From contig JASAMV010003795.1 in the NCBI GenBank assembly GCA_030248065.1, forward strand, positions 84,707 through 148,706: 64,000 nucleotides of DNA, given 5' to 3'. Origin of the DNA: Rhynchonema sp. JSB1_4 (taxonomy: Eukaryota; Nematoda; Chromadorea; Monhysterida; Xyalidae). A program made the position numbers and the translations under genes. The notes under the pieces were generated by a model. The model saw nothing but the letters and a program-made list of their open reading frames with translations. It made no database searches and was not told the origin of the DNA. Shown here piece by piece: positions 47,735 to 58,180 of the stretch (position 1 is its first letter; the number at the start of each line of letters is the position of its first letter).

Positions 47735-49115
47735 GCTCGTTTAGAATATTCTGCCGTTGCATTTTTTCCAAAATTTTACGGCAGGCTATTCTATATTCTG
47801 CCGTAACTAGTATAGAATATTCTGCCGAAAAAATAAAAATAAAATTTGTCCATATAGTAATACAGAGGGCCTGGTTCTGTGACACTTCAATACACAAAAC
47901 TCCGCTTTATTATACATTTAGAATATTCTGCCCTCGGCAGACTATTCTAAACTAGGGCATAGCTTACGTTTAGAACATTCTGCCGAATCGTTGATTCGTT
48001 TAGAACATTCTGCCGTTGGCATGCTGTTCTAAACTAGATTAAAACTTACATTTAGAATGTTCTGCCGAAACATATTGTACGTTTAGATCATTCTGCCGAA
48101 ATTATGCACCCTTCGCGGCTCCAGAAACGACAGTCCACATCTCTTCCTGGCTGGTGCCTAAGCCTAAGCCTAAACGCAAAGGAAAGGGAAGCGATCAACT
48201 GTTTGGCTCTGACTTCCTTTGCGTTTAGGCTTTGGCTTAGGCACCAGCCAGGAAGAGATGTGGTAATTGGTGATTTCTGGGGTCGCGTTTTTTGGCAGAA
48301 GAACCATCTAAAAGTATCATATGTATGTTTCGGCAGAACATTCTAAATGTAGGTTTCAATCTAGTTTAGAACAGTATGCCGACGGTAGAATATTCTAAAC
48401 GTGTCAAGAGGTTCGGCAGAATGTTCCAAACCAGTGTAGTTCCTGGGGAGGGGGGGGGGTCCCCCCCCCTCGGGTACGCTATCTCCCCCTCGGGTGGTAC
48501 CTCTATCCCCTATCTCGCCCCTCCGGGTACACTATCTCCCCCAATTTTTGCCTAAGATGGCCATTTTTAGGCCTAAAATGGGCATTTTTAGGCTTAAAAT
48601 GTGCGATTTTCAGGTCAATGTTCTCAAAAGTCGCCTAAAATGCCCTTTTTATGAAGAATTTTTCGAAAAAAGGGCAAAAGTAGGTCAAATTTTCTACCTC
48701 AAAAAGTGAGCTTTTTACACAACGTTTGGGTCTTCACCCCCCCCTTCCCCTCACCACTACTCAGGGGTACGCTGAAGGTCTCCCCCTCGGGTTCTATTAA
48801 TGGGGGGGGGTCAATCCTCCCAATCGGGACCGGGAACTACACTTTTCCATAACGTAACCTATTTAGGGGGGGGGTTCAATTAATGGGGGGGTCAGATTAA
48901 TGGGGGGGTTCTATTTGTGACAATACGGTAGTTTAGAATAGTATGCCAGCGAAAAAAACAGGTTTGTGCGAATGCATCGAACTGTCACCCAACCTAAGGG
49001 GCCATCACGTGTATAAACATACATTATTTTCGGCAGAACATTCTATGCTAGTTACGGCAGAATGTAGAATATTCTGCCGTAAAATTTTAGAAAAAATGCT
49101 AGGGCAGAATGTTCT
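47735..49115. promoter_or_regulatory. Cluster of heat-shock-element-like GAA-nn-TTC dyads, left arm
   Basis: At least a dozen copies of (T)TTAGAAYATTCTGCC in both orientations, for example at 47744, 47815, 47921, 47973, 48003, 48055, 48336, 48387, 48419, 49036, 49067 and 49107. Each holds GAA-nn-TTC, the core dyad bound by heat-shock factor. They lie in an inverted-repeat element also holding the hairpin at 48,125-48,262. A family B element (48,432-48,843) splits the cluster. Regulatory function is inference only. Confidence 0.6.
48125..48262. repeat. Hairpin with telomere-like stem
   Basis: CACATCTCTTCCTGGCTGGT followed by GCCTAAGCCTAAGCCTAAAC and GCAAAGG is mirrored, with one variant hexamer, by CCTTTGCGTTTAGGCTTTGG through AGGAAGAGATGTGG. 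The stem contains three GCCTAA units. Copy in the other arm at about 61,665-61,795. Confidence 0.88.
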
Positions 49116-51048
49116 AAACGAGCGCCGAAAGGGCGACCGACACAGGATTTGCCTGCATTGTCAAGCGCGGCAATTTGAAACAGAAATTGGAAAATTGTGA
49201 AGGGGAGGGAGTGGGTGACATTTGTGATTCTGTGCGAAAATGGCTTATATGCAAAAATATTTAGGTTTATAGGTAGTCTAATGATTCATTATTGTTAAAA
49301 TGGTGGGGTGGGAGATGGTGGGGAACCATGCATATCATACATGCCGGTCGGCATGTAGGCCAACTATCCGGAACAACCTTTCACCAAAACAAGTTTTGTC
49401 AACCGTTGATTGTCAACGGTCGAGGGAGCATGGGAGAGCCCTTGTCAACGGTCGAGGGAGCATGGGTAAGGGAGCATCGGTAATCTAACGCTTTTCAACG
49501 GTCGAGGGAGCACGGAACCGAAATCCGAGTGGAGGAACGCCTTTCGAAACTTTTCGAAAATGTGTCCAGTCCAGCATGTGTCGGTCGTTTAGCTCACGCA
49601 CTGGTTGTCACTCAGCCCCCGAATACCGTAATCCACCGAAAGCGAGATCGTTGCGAGACCCATCAGTGGCGCACACAGGTTTTGGAGTCAGTATGGGCAC
49701 TTTTGGAAAAATGCATTTTTACCTAGTGCTTGTTGCAAACCCAACATTTGTCAATTTTACCTCGTGCGTTTTCACCGATTTCTGTTCTTTTCGCGCAATT
49801 TTTGGCGCGCGAAGTTTGAGTATTGTGAGGCAAAAACCACCACTAATTTTGGTCATCATGGTCAAAAAGTAACACTTTTGGGGCAAAATCGGGGATATGT
49901 ACCTACTATACCGGGGTAAAAATCGGGGGAATGCCTTCTGTACCATGCCAAACATAGGGGGGCTGTATCAGGCGAGGGGATCCCAGACACTGCCCATTCA
50001 GTCTGGGGGCGAAGTTGTACAAGGGGAGCACGGGCCTTCTGCCCCCTGAATGTGCCCTTTACTTGGTCCAACGCTCTTAGACTGGATGAAGAAGAGAACT
50101 GTTACTGAACGTCGCGCCAAGCTAAAAATTTTCAGATTTCGGAGGAATTTTGTGGTAAAATGGCTGTTTGGGCGTATTTAACAGGTGTTTTTTATTTGTA
50201 AATCATGACCGACTGTCTTTCACATCTCATTTGGTCTGGAGTTCGCCAACAAACACACTGTGCCCAATTCACTAGACTCTAAGTGCGTTTGATCGTCGGC
50301 AGATGAACTTTGAAGCCCCCTGTTTTGCAACCAATGCCGATCGGCGTGCTGTAATGAACATGATTGTAGTACTTACTGCTATATATTGTAGTGGAGTAGC
50401 AAGTCTACGCTTACTTAGACCAGTTATGGGCAACATTGACACAAAAGGAAACAGGAAGAAACGCGCGCAGCGCGAAAATTTTTAGATTTTTTCGCTCTTT
50501 GTACGTTTGGAAACCGCATTTCTCACACTTCCATGTCAAAAAAGTGCCCATCGCCACCTGAAAACTCACCAAAAGTGCCCATGGGCACCATTTTTTGAAT
50601 TGACCACCTCACATTTTTTGAATTGACCACCACCTCAAATTGACTATGGGCACCTGACCAAGGTGCCCATATGGCTGTTGCGCCACTGCCTTTGCCCATG
50701 GGCATTTGGAGGGAATTAAATTGTGCCCATGGGCACTTTTGGCAAAATTGTGCCCATGGGCACTTTTGAGACACCCTGGGCATTGCCCAATTTGCCCATT
50801 CCCAGGTGCGCCACTGAGACCCATGCTGATCGCTGCTTATCGACACGTGTATTAGCGGCAGCAAGCTGGAAATTGTCATCATGCGCGTCGATCACCAAAA
50901 CTTGGAAATGTTGGTTGGTGTTGGCGCTAACACGCAAAACATAGATAAAAACCAAAATGGTCTCGACACGATCCTTGCAGATCAAAATTACGGTGGGTTA
51001 CGGTATTCGGGGGCTGAGTGACAACCTCCCAGAGATCGGAAACGGGCC

Positions 51049-51155
51049 GGGCCGCGATTTTGGACTTGGTCGACCGGGCCGGGCCGGGCCGGGCCGGAGA
51101 TTTGGGGGGACCGGGCCGGGCCGGGCCGAGCAGCCCGGCCCGGTCCGGCCCGGTA
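51049..51155. repeat. GGGCC-type microsatellite
   Basis: Repeated GGGCCGGGCCGGGCC and its complement. Further runs at 53,299-53,342, about 56,675-56,710 and about 58,812-58,925. Confidence 0.9.
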
Positions 51156-51293
51156 TGCCTAAATTCGAACGAAATTACCATTTTTTTGAACCAAAATTTT
51201 CAAAATTCTTGCGCTTCGCGCAATAACATTTCCTAGTTCTTGATCTTTTCAGTCATCGTTTTGAAGAAAGAAGCAGTGGTGTAGCTACCCATC

Positions 51294-51703
51294 CAGTGTA
51301 GTTCCTGGGGGGGGGGAGGGGGGACCCCCCCCCCCCTCGGGTACGTCTGTTCCCCCTCCGAGGTACGCCTGCCCCACTGTTCCCCCTCCGGGTACGTCTG
51401 CTCCCCCCAATTTTTTCCTAAAATGGGCAAATTTAGGCCTAAAATAGGCATTTTTAGGCCAAAAATAGGTAAACTTTAGGTGAAACCTCCAAAAAAACGC
51501 CAAAATACCCTTTTTATAGGGGATTTTTCGCAAAAGAAGGCAAAAATAGTCCAATTTTTCGACCTCAAAAAATGACTTTTTTCCGTCCCCCCCCCCAACT
51601 TGGGACTCCCCCCCCCCCCTTCCCCCCAGGTAGGTACGTCTGTTCCCCCTCCGAAAATAGTGGAGGGTACGTCTGTTCCCCCTCCGGACCAGGAACTACA
51701 CTG
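51294..51703. mobile_element. hAT-like MITE, family B, with perfect 8-bp duplication
   Basis: 410 bp, CAGTGTAGTTCCTGG ... CCAGGAACTACACTG, flanked by TACCCATC at 51286-51293 and 51704-51711. It sits within a family A fragment (CAGTGGTGTAGC at about 51,274). Confidence 0.93.
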
Positions 51704-51807
51704 TACCCATCCCATACCCAGGCCTTTGCAATCAACCCACTGTGCCACCAAAAAAGCCTGCCTGCAATCAACCTACCTACTGTACCGACCGGTCGAGCTC
51801 TGGGGGT

Positions 51808-52535
51808 CAGTGTAGTTCCTGGGGGGCGGGGGGGCGGGGGCGGCCCCCCCCCCCCCTCGGGTACGTCTGTTCCCCCTCCGAGGTACGCCTGCCCCACTGT
51901 TCCCCCTCCGGGTACGTCTGCTCCCCCAATTTTTTCCTAAAATGGGCAAATTTAGGCCTAAAATAGGCATTTTTAGGCCAAAAATAGGTAAACTTTAGGT
52001 GAAACCTCCAAAAAAACGCCAAAATACCCTTTTTATAGGGGATTTTTCGCAAAAGAAGGCAAAAATAGTCCAATTTTTCGACCTCAAAAAATGACTTTTT
52101 TCCGTCCCCCCCCCCCCCCCAAATTGGGACTTCCCCCCCCCCCCCCCCTCACCCCCCCCCCCAGGTAGGTACGTCTGTTCCCCTTCCGAAAATAGTGGAG
52201 GGTAAAGGCAGTCTACGGGAGGTTGTCACTCAGCCCCCGAATACCGTAACCCACCGCAAGCAAGATCGTTGCGAGACCCATGCTGATCGCTGCTTATCGA
52301 CACGTGTATTAGCGTCAGCAAGCTGGAAATTGTCATCGTGCGCGTCGATCACCAAAACTTGGAATTGTTAGTTGGTGTTGGCGCTAACACGCAAAACATA
52401 GATAAAAAACAAAATGGTCTCGCCACGATCCTTGCAGATCAAAATTACGGTGGGTTACGGTATTCGGGGGCTGAGTGACAACCTCCCGTAGACTGCCTTT
52501 ACGTCTGTTCCCCCTCCGGACCAGGAACTACACTG
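51808..52535. mobile_element. hAT-like MITE, family B, carrying a nested element
   Basis: CAGTGTAGTTCCTGG ... CCAGGAACTACACTG with flanks CTGGGGGT / ATGGGGGT (7 of 8). The mirrored copy (57485-58180) keeps a perfect ACCCCCAT duplication. A TA-flanked element is inserted at 52204-52502. Confidence 0.9.
52204..52502. mobile_element. TA-flanked MITE nested in family B element
   Basis: Terminal inverted repeats AAGGCAGTCTACGGGAGGTTG extend inward through GTCACTCAGCCCCCGAATAC. Host sequence GGAGGGTACGTCTG is split with TA on both sides, as for Tc1/mariner-type insertion (inference). Fragments of the same end occur at 47,274, 53,370 and 56,645. Confidence 0.82.
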
Positions 52536-52691
52536 ATGGGGGTCATCCGGGAACAAAATTTTTATGCATACATATTGATGAAAATGTACTCTTAAGCGCT
52601 AATTTCGCGCGTCACGCGCGATTTTTCGCCTGTATGGAGTGAAAAATACCGATTTTAAACTATTTTGAGCCAAAAATTATACCTACAACTC

Positions 52692-53118
52692 AGTGTAGTG
52701 GCAGGCCCATGTGTGGGAGGTAAGTATGATGCGGGGTTGGGACCGGAAGCGTGAGAGGTATGATTTTGGTCACCCAAAAAGGCGAAAAAACACCGTTTTT
52801 GTGATACAATTTTGGCCAAAAATTGAGGTAAAAATAGTACTTTTTCAAAATTTTCGCCGAAAATCGCCTAAAAATAGGTATTATGGGTGGGTTTGCGCGC
52901 GGAGCGCGCGATTTTTGCGAAAATAAGGTCGAAAAACACCGATTTTTGCCTTAAAAAGGTATAAAATTGCTTGTGAGAGGTATGATTTGGAGTTGTGAGA
53001 GGTAAGTACTCAACCCCCCCCCCCAACCCCCCCCTCGGGTTTTGTGGTAGGTAAGTACTGAGAGGGGGGGGGGGCGTCCCCCCCCCCCCCCCCAACCCCC
53101 CCCCCCCCAGCCACTACT
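52692..53118. mobile_element. MITE, family D, left arm
   Basis: Begins CAGTGTAGTGGCAGGCCCATG and ends near GCCACTACTATG. Nearly the same as 42728-43136. C runs of up to 15-18 bases occur near 53,080-53,110. Mirrored at about 56,900-57,332. Confidence 0.78.
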
Positions 53119-53390
53119 ATGCTACAACTGTACCAACCAGGGCGGCGACTTACGTACTGCATCAGGATGGCGCGTCAATCTACCTACCTACCTACCCCTT
53201 CCCCCCAGCCGCACCAGTGAAAACAAGTATTCTGCAGAAAATTTGCGAATTTTTTTCAGCTTTTTGGACTTTTTCAGTTTTCGGCCCTTGAAAATTGGCT
53301 GACCGGGCCGGGCCGGGCCGGGCCGGGCCGGGCCGGGCCGGACTTTTCGCCGACCGGGCCGGTGCAACCTCCCGTAGACTGCCTTTATGC

Positions 53391-53971
53391 TTAAAGGGAG
53401 CGCGACATTATTATTTTTCACGATACACCGCCTGATTTTATGTCAGAAATTGAAAGACGACATCCGAAGGAACATGTCTTACAAAGACAACAACATTGAC
53501 CCGCGCTGTTTTCCGCATGAAAATCACCCCCGAACGTCGAATGTCAGGAACAAAAGTCAGTTTGCTGTAGTCGCTCGGCCGCTTGAAGATTAGGCATCGA
53601 GCTCAAAAAATTATGATATGGACTCGGCGCTTATGTAATATTTGCGAAACATTTCAGCTGCCACAGAAATTGCAACGTCGACAGGTGCTTAGAGCTGGTT
53701 GCCGGAAAAATGTTTCGCAGATATTACATAAGCGCCGAGTCCATATCATATTTTTTTGAGCTCGATGCCTGATTTTCAAGCAGCCGAGCGACTACAGCAA
53801 ACTGACTTTTGTTCCTGACATTCGATGTTCGGGGGTGATTTTCATGCTGAAAACAGCGCGGGTTAATGTTGTTGTCTTTGTAAGACATGTTCCTTCGGAT
53901 GTCGTCTTTCAATTTCTGACATAAAATCAGGCGGTGCATCGTGAAAAATAATGATGTCGCGGCCCCTTTAA
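53391..53971. mobile_element. TTAA-flanked palindromic MITE, left arm
   Basis: TTAAAGGGAGCGCGACATTA at the left and TAATGATGTCGCGGCCCCTTTAA at the right. Long mirrored halves meet near 53,690. Each half contains an open stretch of about 65 codons (KDDIRRNMSYKDNN) that is present only because the two halves are copies. Confidence 0.9.
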
Positions 53972-54702
53972 GCATATAGCGTTTGAATTTTATTCAGCTA
54001 AAATGTGATTGGTCGGTTGGAATTGGCTTGGATGTTTTGCTCGGGAGGGTGGAGGAAGTTGTTCCATTATTTGGAAGAGAAAAGTTGGCACGGATTTTCC
54101 GTGAATTTTTTTATTATTTTTTTATTATTATTTTTTATTATTTTTTTATTATTATTTTTTTAGTTCGTAATAAAATGAACGGAAGAGAACGTGATTATTT
54201 TTTTCATTATTAGAAACAACGCGACTGGGTCCAATTGACACGCGGCGAAAATTTGTTGCTGTCCCGTTGACACGCGGCGAAAATTTGTTGCTGTGTGACA
54301 GCTCAAAACCCAGCGGTGGGTGTGACGAACGCGATGTCTGGCATTCGGTATCCAGATTTGCGGCACGGGTGAGTAAACTTGTGAGGGATTTTCATTAAGC
54401 GCTTGGGGTGGGGCATCAGATTTCGTTTCCACGGTTTGGGGGGGGGCTTGAGGGGGGGGAGTGTTTGCGTGCTTTGGGGGGCGCTTGGGGTTCATCAGAT
54501 TTTGTTTTCATGGCTGGGGGGTTGGGCGCTTGGGTGGGGGCGTCGGATTTTGTCTGCATGCTTTGGGGGGCGCTTGGGTGGCCATCAGATTTTGTTTCCA
54601 TGCTTAGGGGGATGCTTGGAGCGCCTCGTCTTCGTTCCATTTTTTTGGCGTGGGGGGGCCTGTTTCCATGCGGGGGGAGGCATGTTCTGTTCGTTGGGGG
54701 GG

Positions 54703-55200
54703 GAGATCCTACAAGGACGACTGTGACAAGGAGCCTTAGGACTAACCTGAGTTGATGTAGGGAGCACCACAACACATGCAGGTAGCAGATGAGATCCTAC
54801 AAGGACGACTGTGACAAGGAGCCTTGGGACTAACCTGAATTGATGTAGGGAACACCACAACACATGCAGGTAGCAGGTGAGATCCTACAAGGACGACTGT
54901 GACAAGGAGCCTTGGGACTAACCTGAGTTGATGTAGGGAACACCACAACACATGCAGGTAGCAGGTGAGATCCTACAAGGACGACTGTGACAAGGAGCCT
55001 TGGGACTAACCTGAGTTGATGTAGGGAACAGAACAACACATGCAGGTAGCAGGTGAGAATAGGTAGCAGGTGGGATCCTACAAGGACGACTGTGACAAGG
55101 AGCCTTGGGACTAACCTGAGTTGATGTAGGGAACACCACAACACATGCAGGTAGCAGGTGAGATCCTACAAGGACGACTGTGACAAGGAGCCTTGGGACT
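54703..55200. repeat. 88-bp tandem repeat in the centre of the inverted duplication
   Basis: Six head-to-tail copies starting at 54703, 54791, 54879, 54967, about 55,072 and 55,160 (unit starts GAGATCCTACAAGGACGACT). The fifth is preceded by a partial duplication (GAGAATAGGTAGCAGGT). The array occurs once, in the unpaired spacer. Confidence 0.95.
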
Positions 55201-55490
55201 AAGTTCAAGTTCAAGTTCAAGTTTTTTATTGCATCAGAAGCAACATGGTAACGTCAACAACACGCATAAGCTGGACAGTAACGACGAAACCATAAGTAAT
55301 TACAAGTGTTTAGTGGGCCAGTGGATAGTTACGGATCGAGAGATGTAGATGATGATAAGGAGCAAAAAACACAGAAACACAGCATGATCGGTCAATTACA
55401 TTTCACACACGGACGGAATAAATTTCACTGGCAGCAATCGCAATTTGTACAACAATTCAACAAAAGCTTGCCAACGCCACCACCTCTGAA
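55201..55490 (-). mobile_element. Possible LINE 3' end fragment
   Basis: Read on the minus strand the fragment ends CAATAAAAAACTTGAACTTGAACTTGAACTT, i.e. AATAAA followed by a short tandem (CTTGAA)n tail. This is the form of many non-LTR retrotransposon 3' ends. No reverse transcriptase frame remains. Confidence 0.5.
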
Positions 55491-56052
55491 GTGCCCAATC
55501 CCCCGCCAGGAAAACAAAATCTGATGAACCCCAAGCGCCCCCCAAAGTCATGCAAACACTCCCCCCCTCTAAGCCCCCCCCCCAAACCGTGGAAACGAGA
55601 ACCCCACGCCCGACCCCAAGCGCTTAATGAAAATCCCTCACAAGTTTACTCACCCGTGCCGCAAATCTGGATACCGAATGCCAGACATCGCGTTCGTCAC
55701 ACCCACCCGCCCCGGGTTTTGAGCTGTCACACAGCAACAAATTTTCGCCGCGTGTCAACGGAACAGCAACAAATTTTCGCCGCGTGTCAATTGGACCCAG
55801 TCGCGTTGATTCTAATAATGAAAAAATAATCACGTTCTCTTCCGTTCATTTTATTACGAACTAAAAAAATAATAATAAAAAAAATAAAAAAAAATGATAA
55901 AAAAATAATGAAAAAATTCATGAAAAGCCGTGCCGTAACTTTTCTCTTCCAAATAATGGAACAACTTCCTCCACCCCTCCCGAGCAAAACATCCAAGCCA
56001 ATTCCAACCGACCAATCACATTTTAGCTGAATAAAATTCAAACGTTATATGC

Positions 56053-56641
56053 TTAAAGGAGCGCGACATTATTATTCACTGATGAACTGCTCTAATTTTA
56101 TGTCAGAAATCGAAAGACGACATCTGAAAAGGGAACATGTCTTACAAAGACAACAACATTAACCCGCGCTGTTTTCAGCATGAAAATCACCCCGGAACAT
56201 CGAAGTTTTTAGGAACAAAAGTCAGTTTGCTGTAATCGCTCGGCCGCTTTGAAAATCAGGCATCGAGCTCAAAAAAAATATGATATGGACTCGGCGCTTA
56301 TGTAATATCTGCGAAACATTTTTCCGGCAACGAGCTCTAAGCACCTGTCGACGTTGCAATTTCTGTGGCAGCTGAAATGTTTCGCAGATATTACATAAGC
56401 GCCGATTCCATATCATAATTTTTTGAGCTCGATGCCTAATCTTCAAGCGGCCGAGCGACTACAGCAAACTGACCTTTGTCCCTAACATTCGACGTTCGGG
56501 GGTGATTTTCCATGCGAAAAACAGCGCGGGTCAATGTTGTTGTCTTCGGTAAATACATGTTCCTTCGGATGTCGTCTTTCAATTTCTGACATAAAATCAG
56601 GCGGTGTATCGTGAAAAATAATAATGTCGCGCTCCCTTTAA
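56053..56641. mobile_element. TTAA-flanked palindromic MITE, right arm
   Basis: Mirror copy of the element at 53391-53971, with TTAA at both ends. Confidence 0.9.
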
Positions 56642-57484
56642 GCATAAAGGCAGTCTACGGGAGGTTGCACCGGCCCGGTCGGCGAAAAGTCCGGCCCGGC
56701 CCGGCCCGGCCTGGTGCTGGTTAGCCAATTTTCTAGCGCCGAAAACTCAAAAAGTCCAAAAAGCTGAAAAAAATTCGCAAAATTTTCTGCAGAATACTTG
56801 TTTTCACTGGTGCGGCTGGGGGAAGGGGTAGGTAGGTAGGTAGATTGATGTGCTAATCTGATGCAGTACGTAAGTCGCCGCCCTGGTTGGTACAGTTGTC
56901 CCCAAGCATAAAAGATGGCTGGGGGGGGGGTTGGGGGGGGTTACCCTTTCCTCTCTGAGTACTTACCTACCACAAAACCCGAGCGGCCCCCGGGTCGGGG
57001 GGGTTGAGTACTTACCTCTCACAACTCCAAATCATACCTCTCACAAGCAATTTTATACCTTTTTAAGGCAAAAATCGGTGTTTTTCGACCTTATTTTCGC
57101 AAAAATCGCGCGCTCCGCGCGCAAACCCACCCATAATACCTATTTTTAGGCGATTTTCGGCGAAAATTTTGAAAAAGTACTATTTTTACCTCAATTTTTG
57201 GCCAAAATTGTATCACAAAAACGGTGTTTTTTCGCCTTTTGGGTGACCAAAATCATACCTCTCACGCTTCCGGTCCCACTCCCAACCCAGCATCATACTT
57301 ACCTCCCACACATGGGCCTGCCACTACACTGAGTTGTAGGTATAATTTTTGGCTCAAAATAGTTTAAAATGAGGTATTTTTCACTCCATACAGGCGAAAA
57401 ATCGCGCGTGACGCCACGCAGAGATTAAGCGTACATTTTCATCAATATGTATGCATAAAAATTTTGTTCCCGGATGACCCCCAT

Positions 57485-58180
57485 CAGTGTAGTTCCTGGT
57501 CCGGAGGGGGAACAGACGTAAAGGCAGTATTACGGGAGGTTGTCACTAACCACCAAATACCAGTAACCCACCGTAATTTTGATCTGCAAGGATCGTGTCG
57601 AGACCGTTTGTTTTATCTATGTTTTGCGTGTTAACGCCAACACCAACTAACAATTCCAAGATTTGGTGATCGACGCGCACAATGACAGAATTCCAGCTTG
57701 CTGACGCTAATACACGTGTCGATAAGCAGCGATCAGCATGGGTCTCGCAACGATCTTGTTTGCGGTGGCCTCCAGTTCTTCGGGGGCTGAGTGACCGACC
57801 TCCCAGTAAACTGCCTTTACCCTCCACTATTTTCGGAAGGGGAACAGACGTACCTACCTGGGGGAAGGGGGGGAAGTCCCAATTTGGGGGGGGGACGGAA
57901 AAAAGTCATTTTTTGAGGTCGAAAAATTGGACTATTTTTGCCTTCTTTTGCGAAAAATCCCCTATAAAAAGGGTATTTTGGCGTTTTTTTGGAGGTTTCA
58001 CCTAAAGTTTACCTATTTTTGGCCTAAAAATGCCTATTTTAGGCCTAAATTTGCCCATTTAAGGAAAAAATTGGGGGGAGCAGACGTACCCGGAGGGGGA
58101 ACAGTGGGGCAGGCGTACCTCGGAGGGGGAACAGACGTACCCGAGGGGGGGTCCCCCCTCCCCCCCCAGGAACTACACTG
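57485..58180. mobile_element. hAT-like MITE, family B, right arm
   Basis: CAGTGTAGTTCCTGG ... CCAGGAACTACACTG flanked by ACCCCCAT at 57477-57484 and 58181-58188. Contains the mirrored nested TA element (about 57,518-57,822). Counterpart of 51808-52535. Confidence 0.92.

Larger units (their letters stand above)
45851..54580 (+). repeat. Left arm of giant inverted duplication
   Basis: Base 45,851 onward (CTATCTATCGTCAACACTTTTGGG) is the reverse complement of the last bases of the window. Matches continue inward with the coordinates of paired sites summing to about 109,900-110,030. Examples: 49,000 with 60,950; 50,900 with 59,090; 53,391 with 56,641; 54,334-54,407 with 55,614-55,687. The outer limit is unknown because the partner arm leaves the window. 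Confidence 0.92.

Noticed and set aside
53387..53593. Repeated 68-codon frame (also at 53724-53975 and 56436-56645)
   Set aside because: It appears three times only because the palindromic element and the arms are copies. No start context, no domain, and it lies wholly inside a TTAA MITE.
54742..55220. Repeated frame with LVPRLLVTVVLVG text
   Set aside because: Arises from the 88-bp tandem repeat, whose length is not a multiple of three. Frames shift between units.
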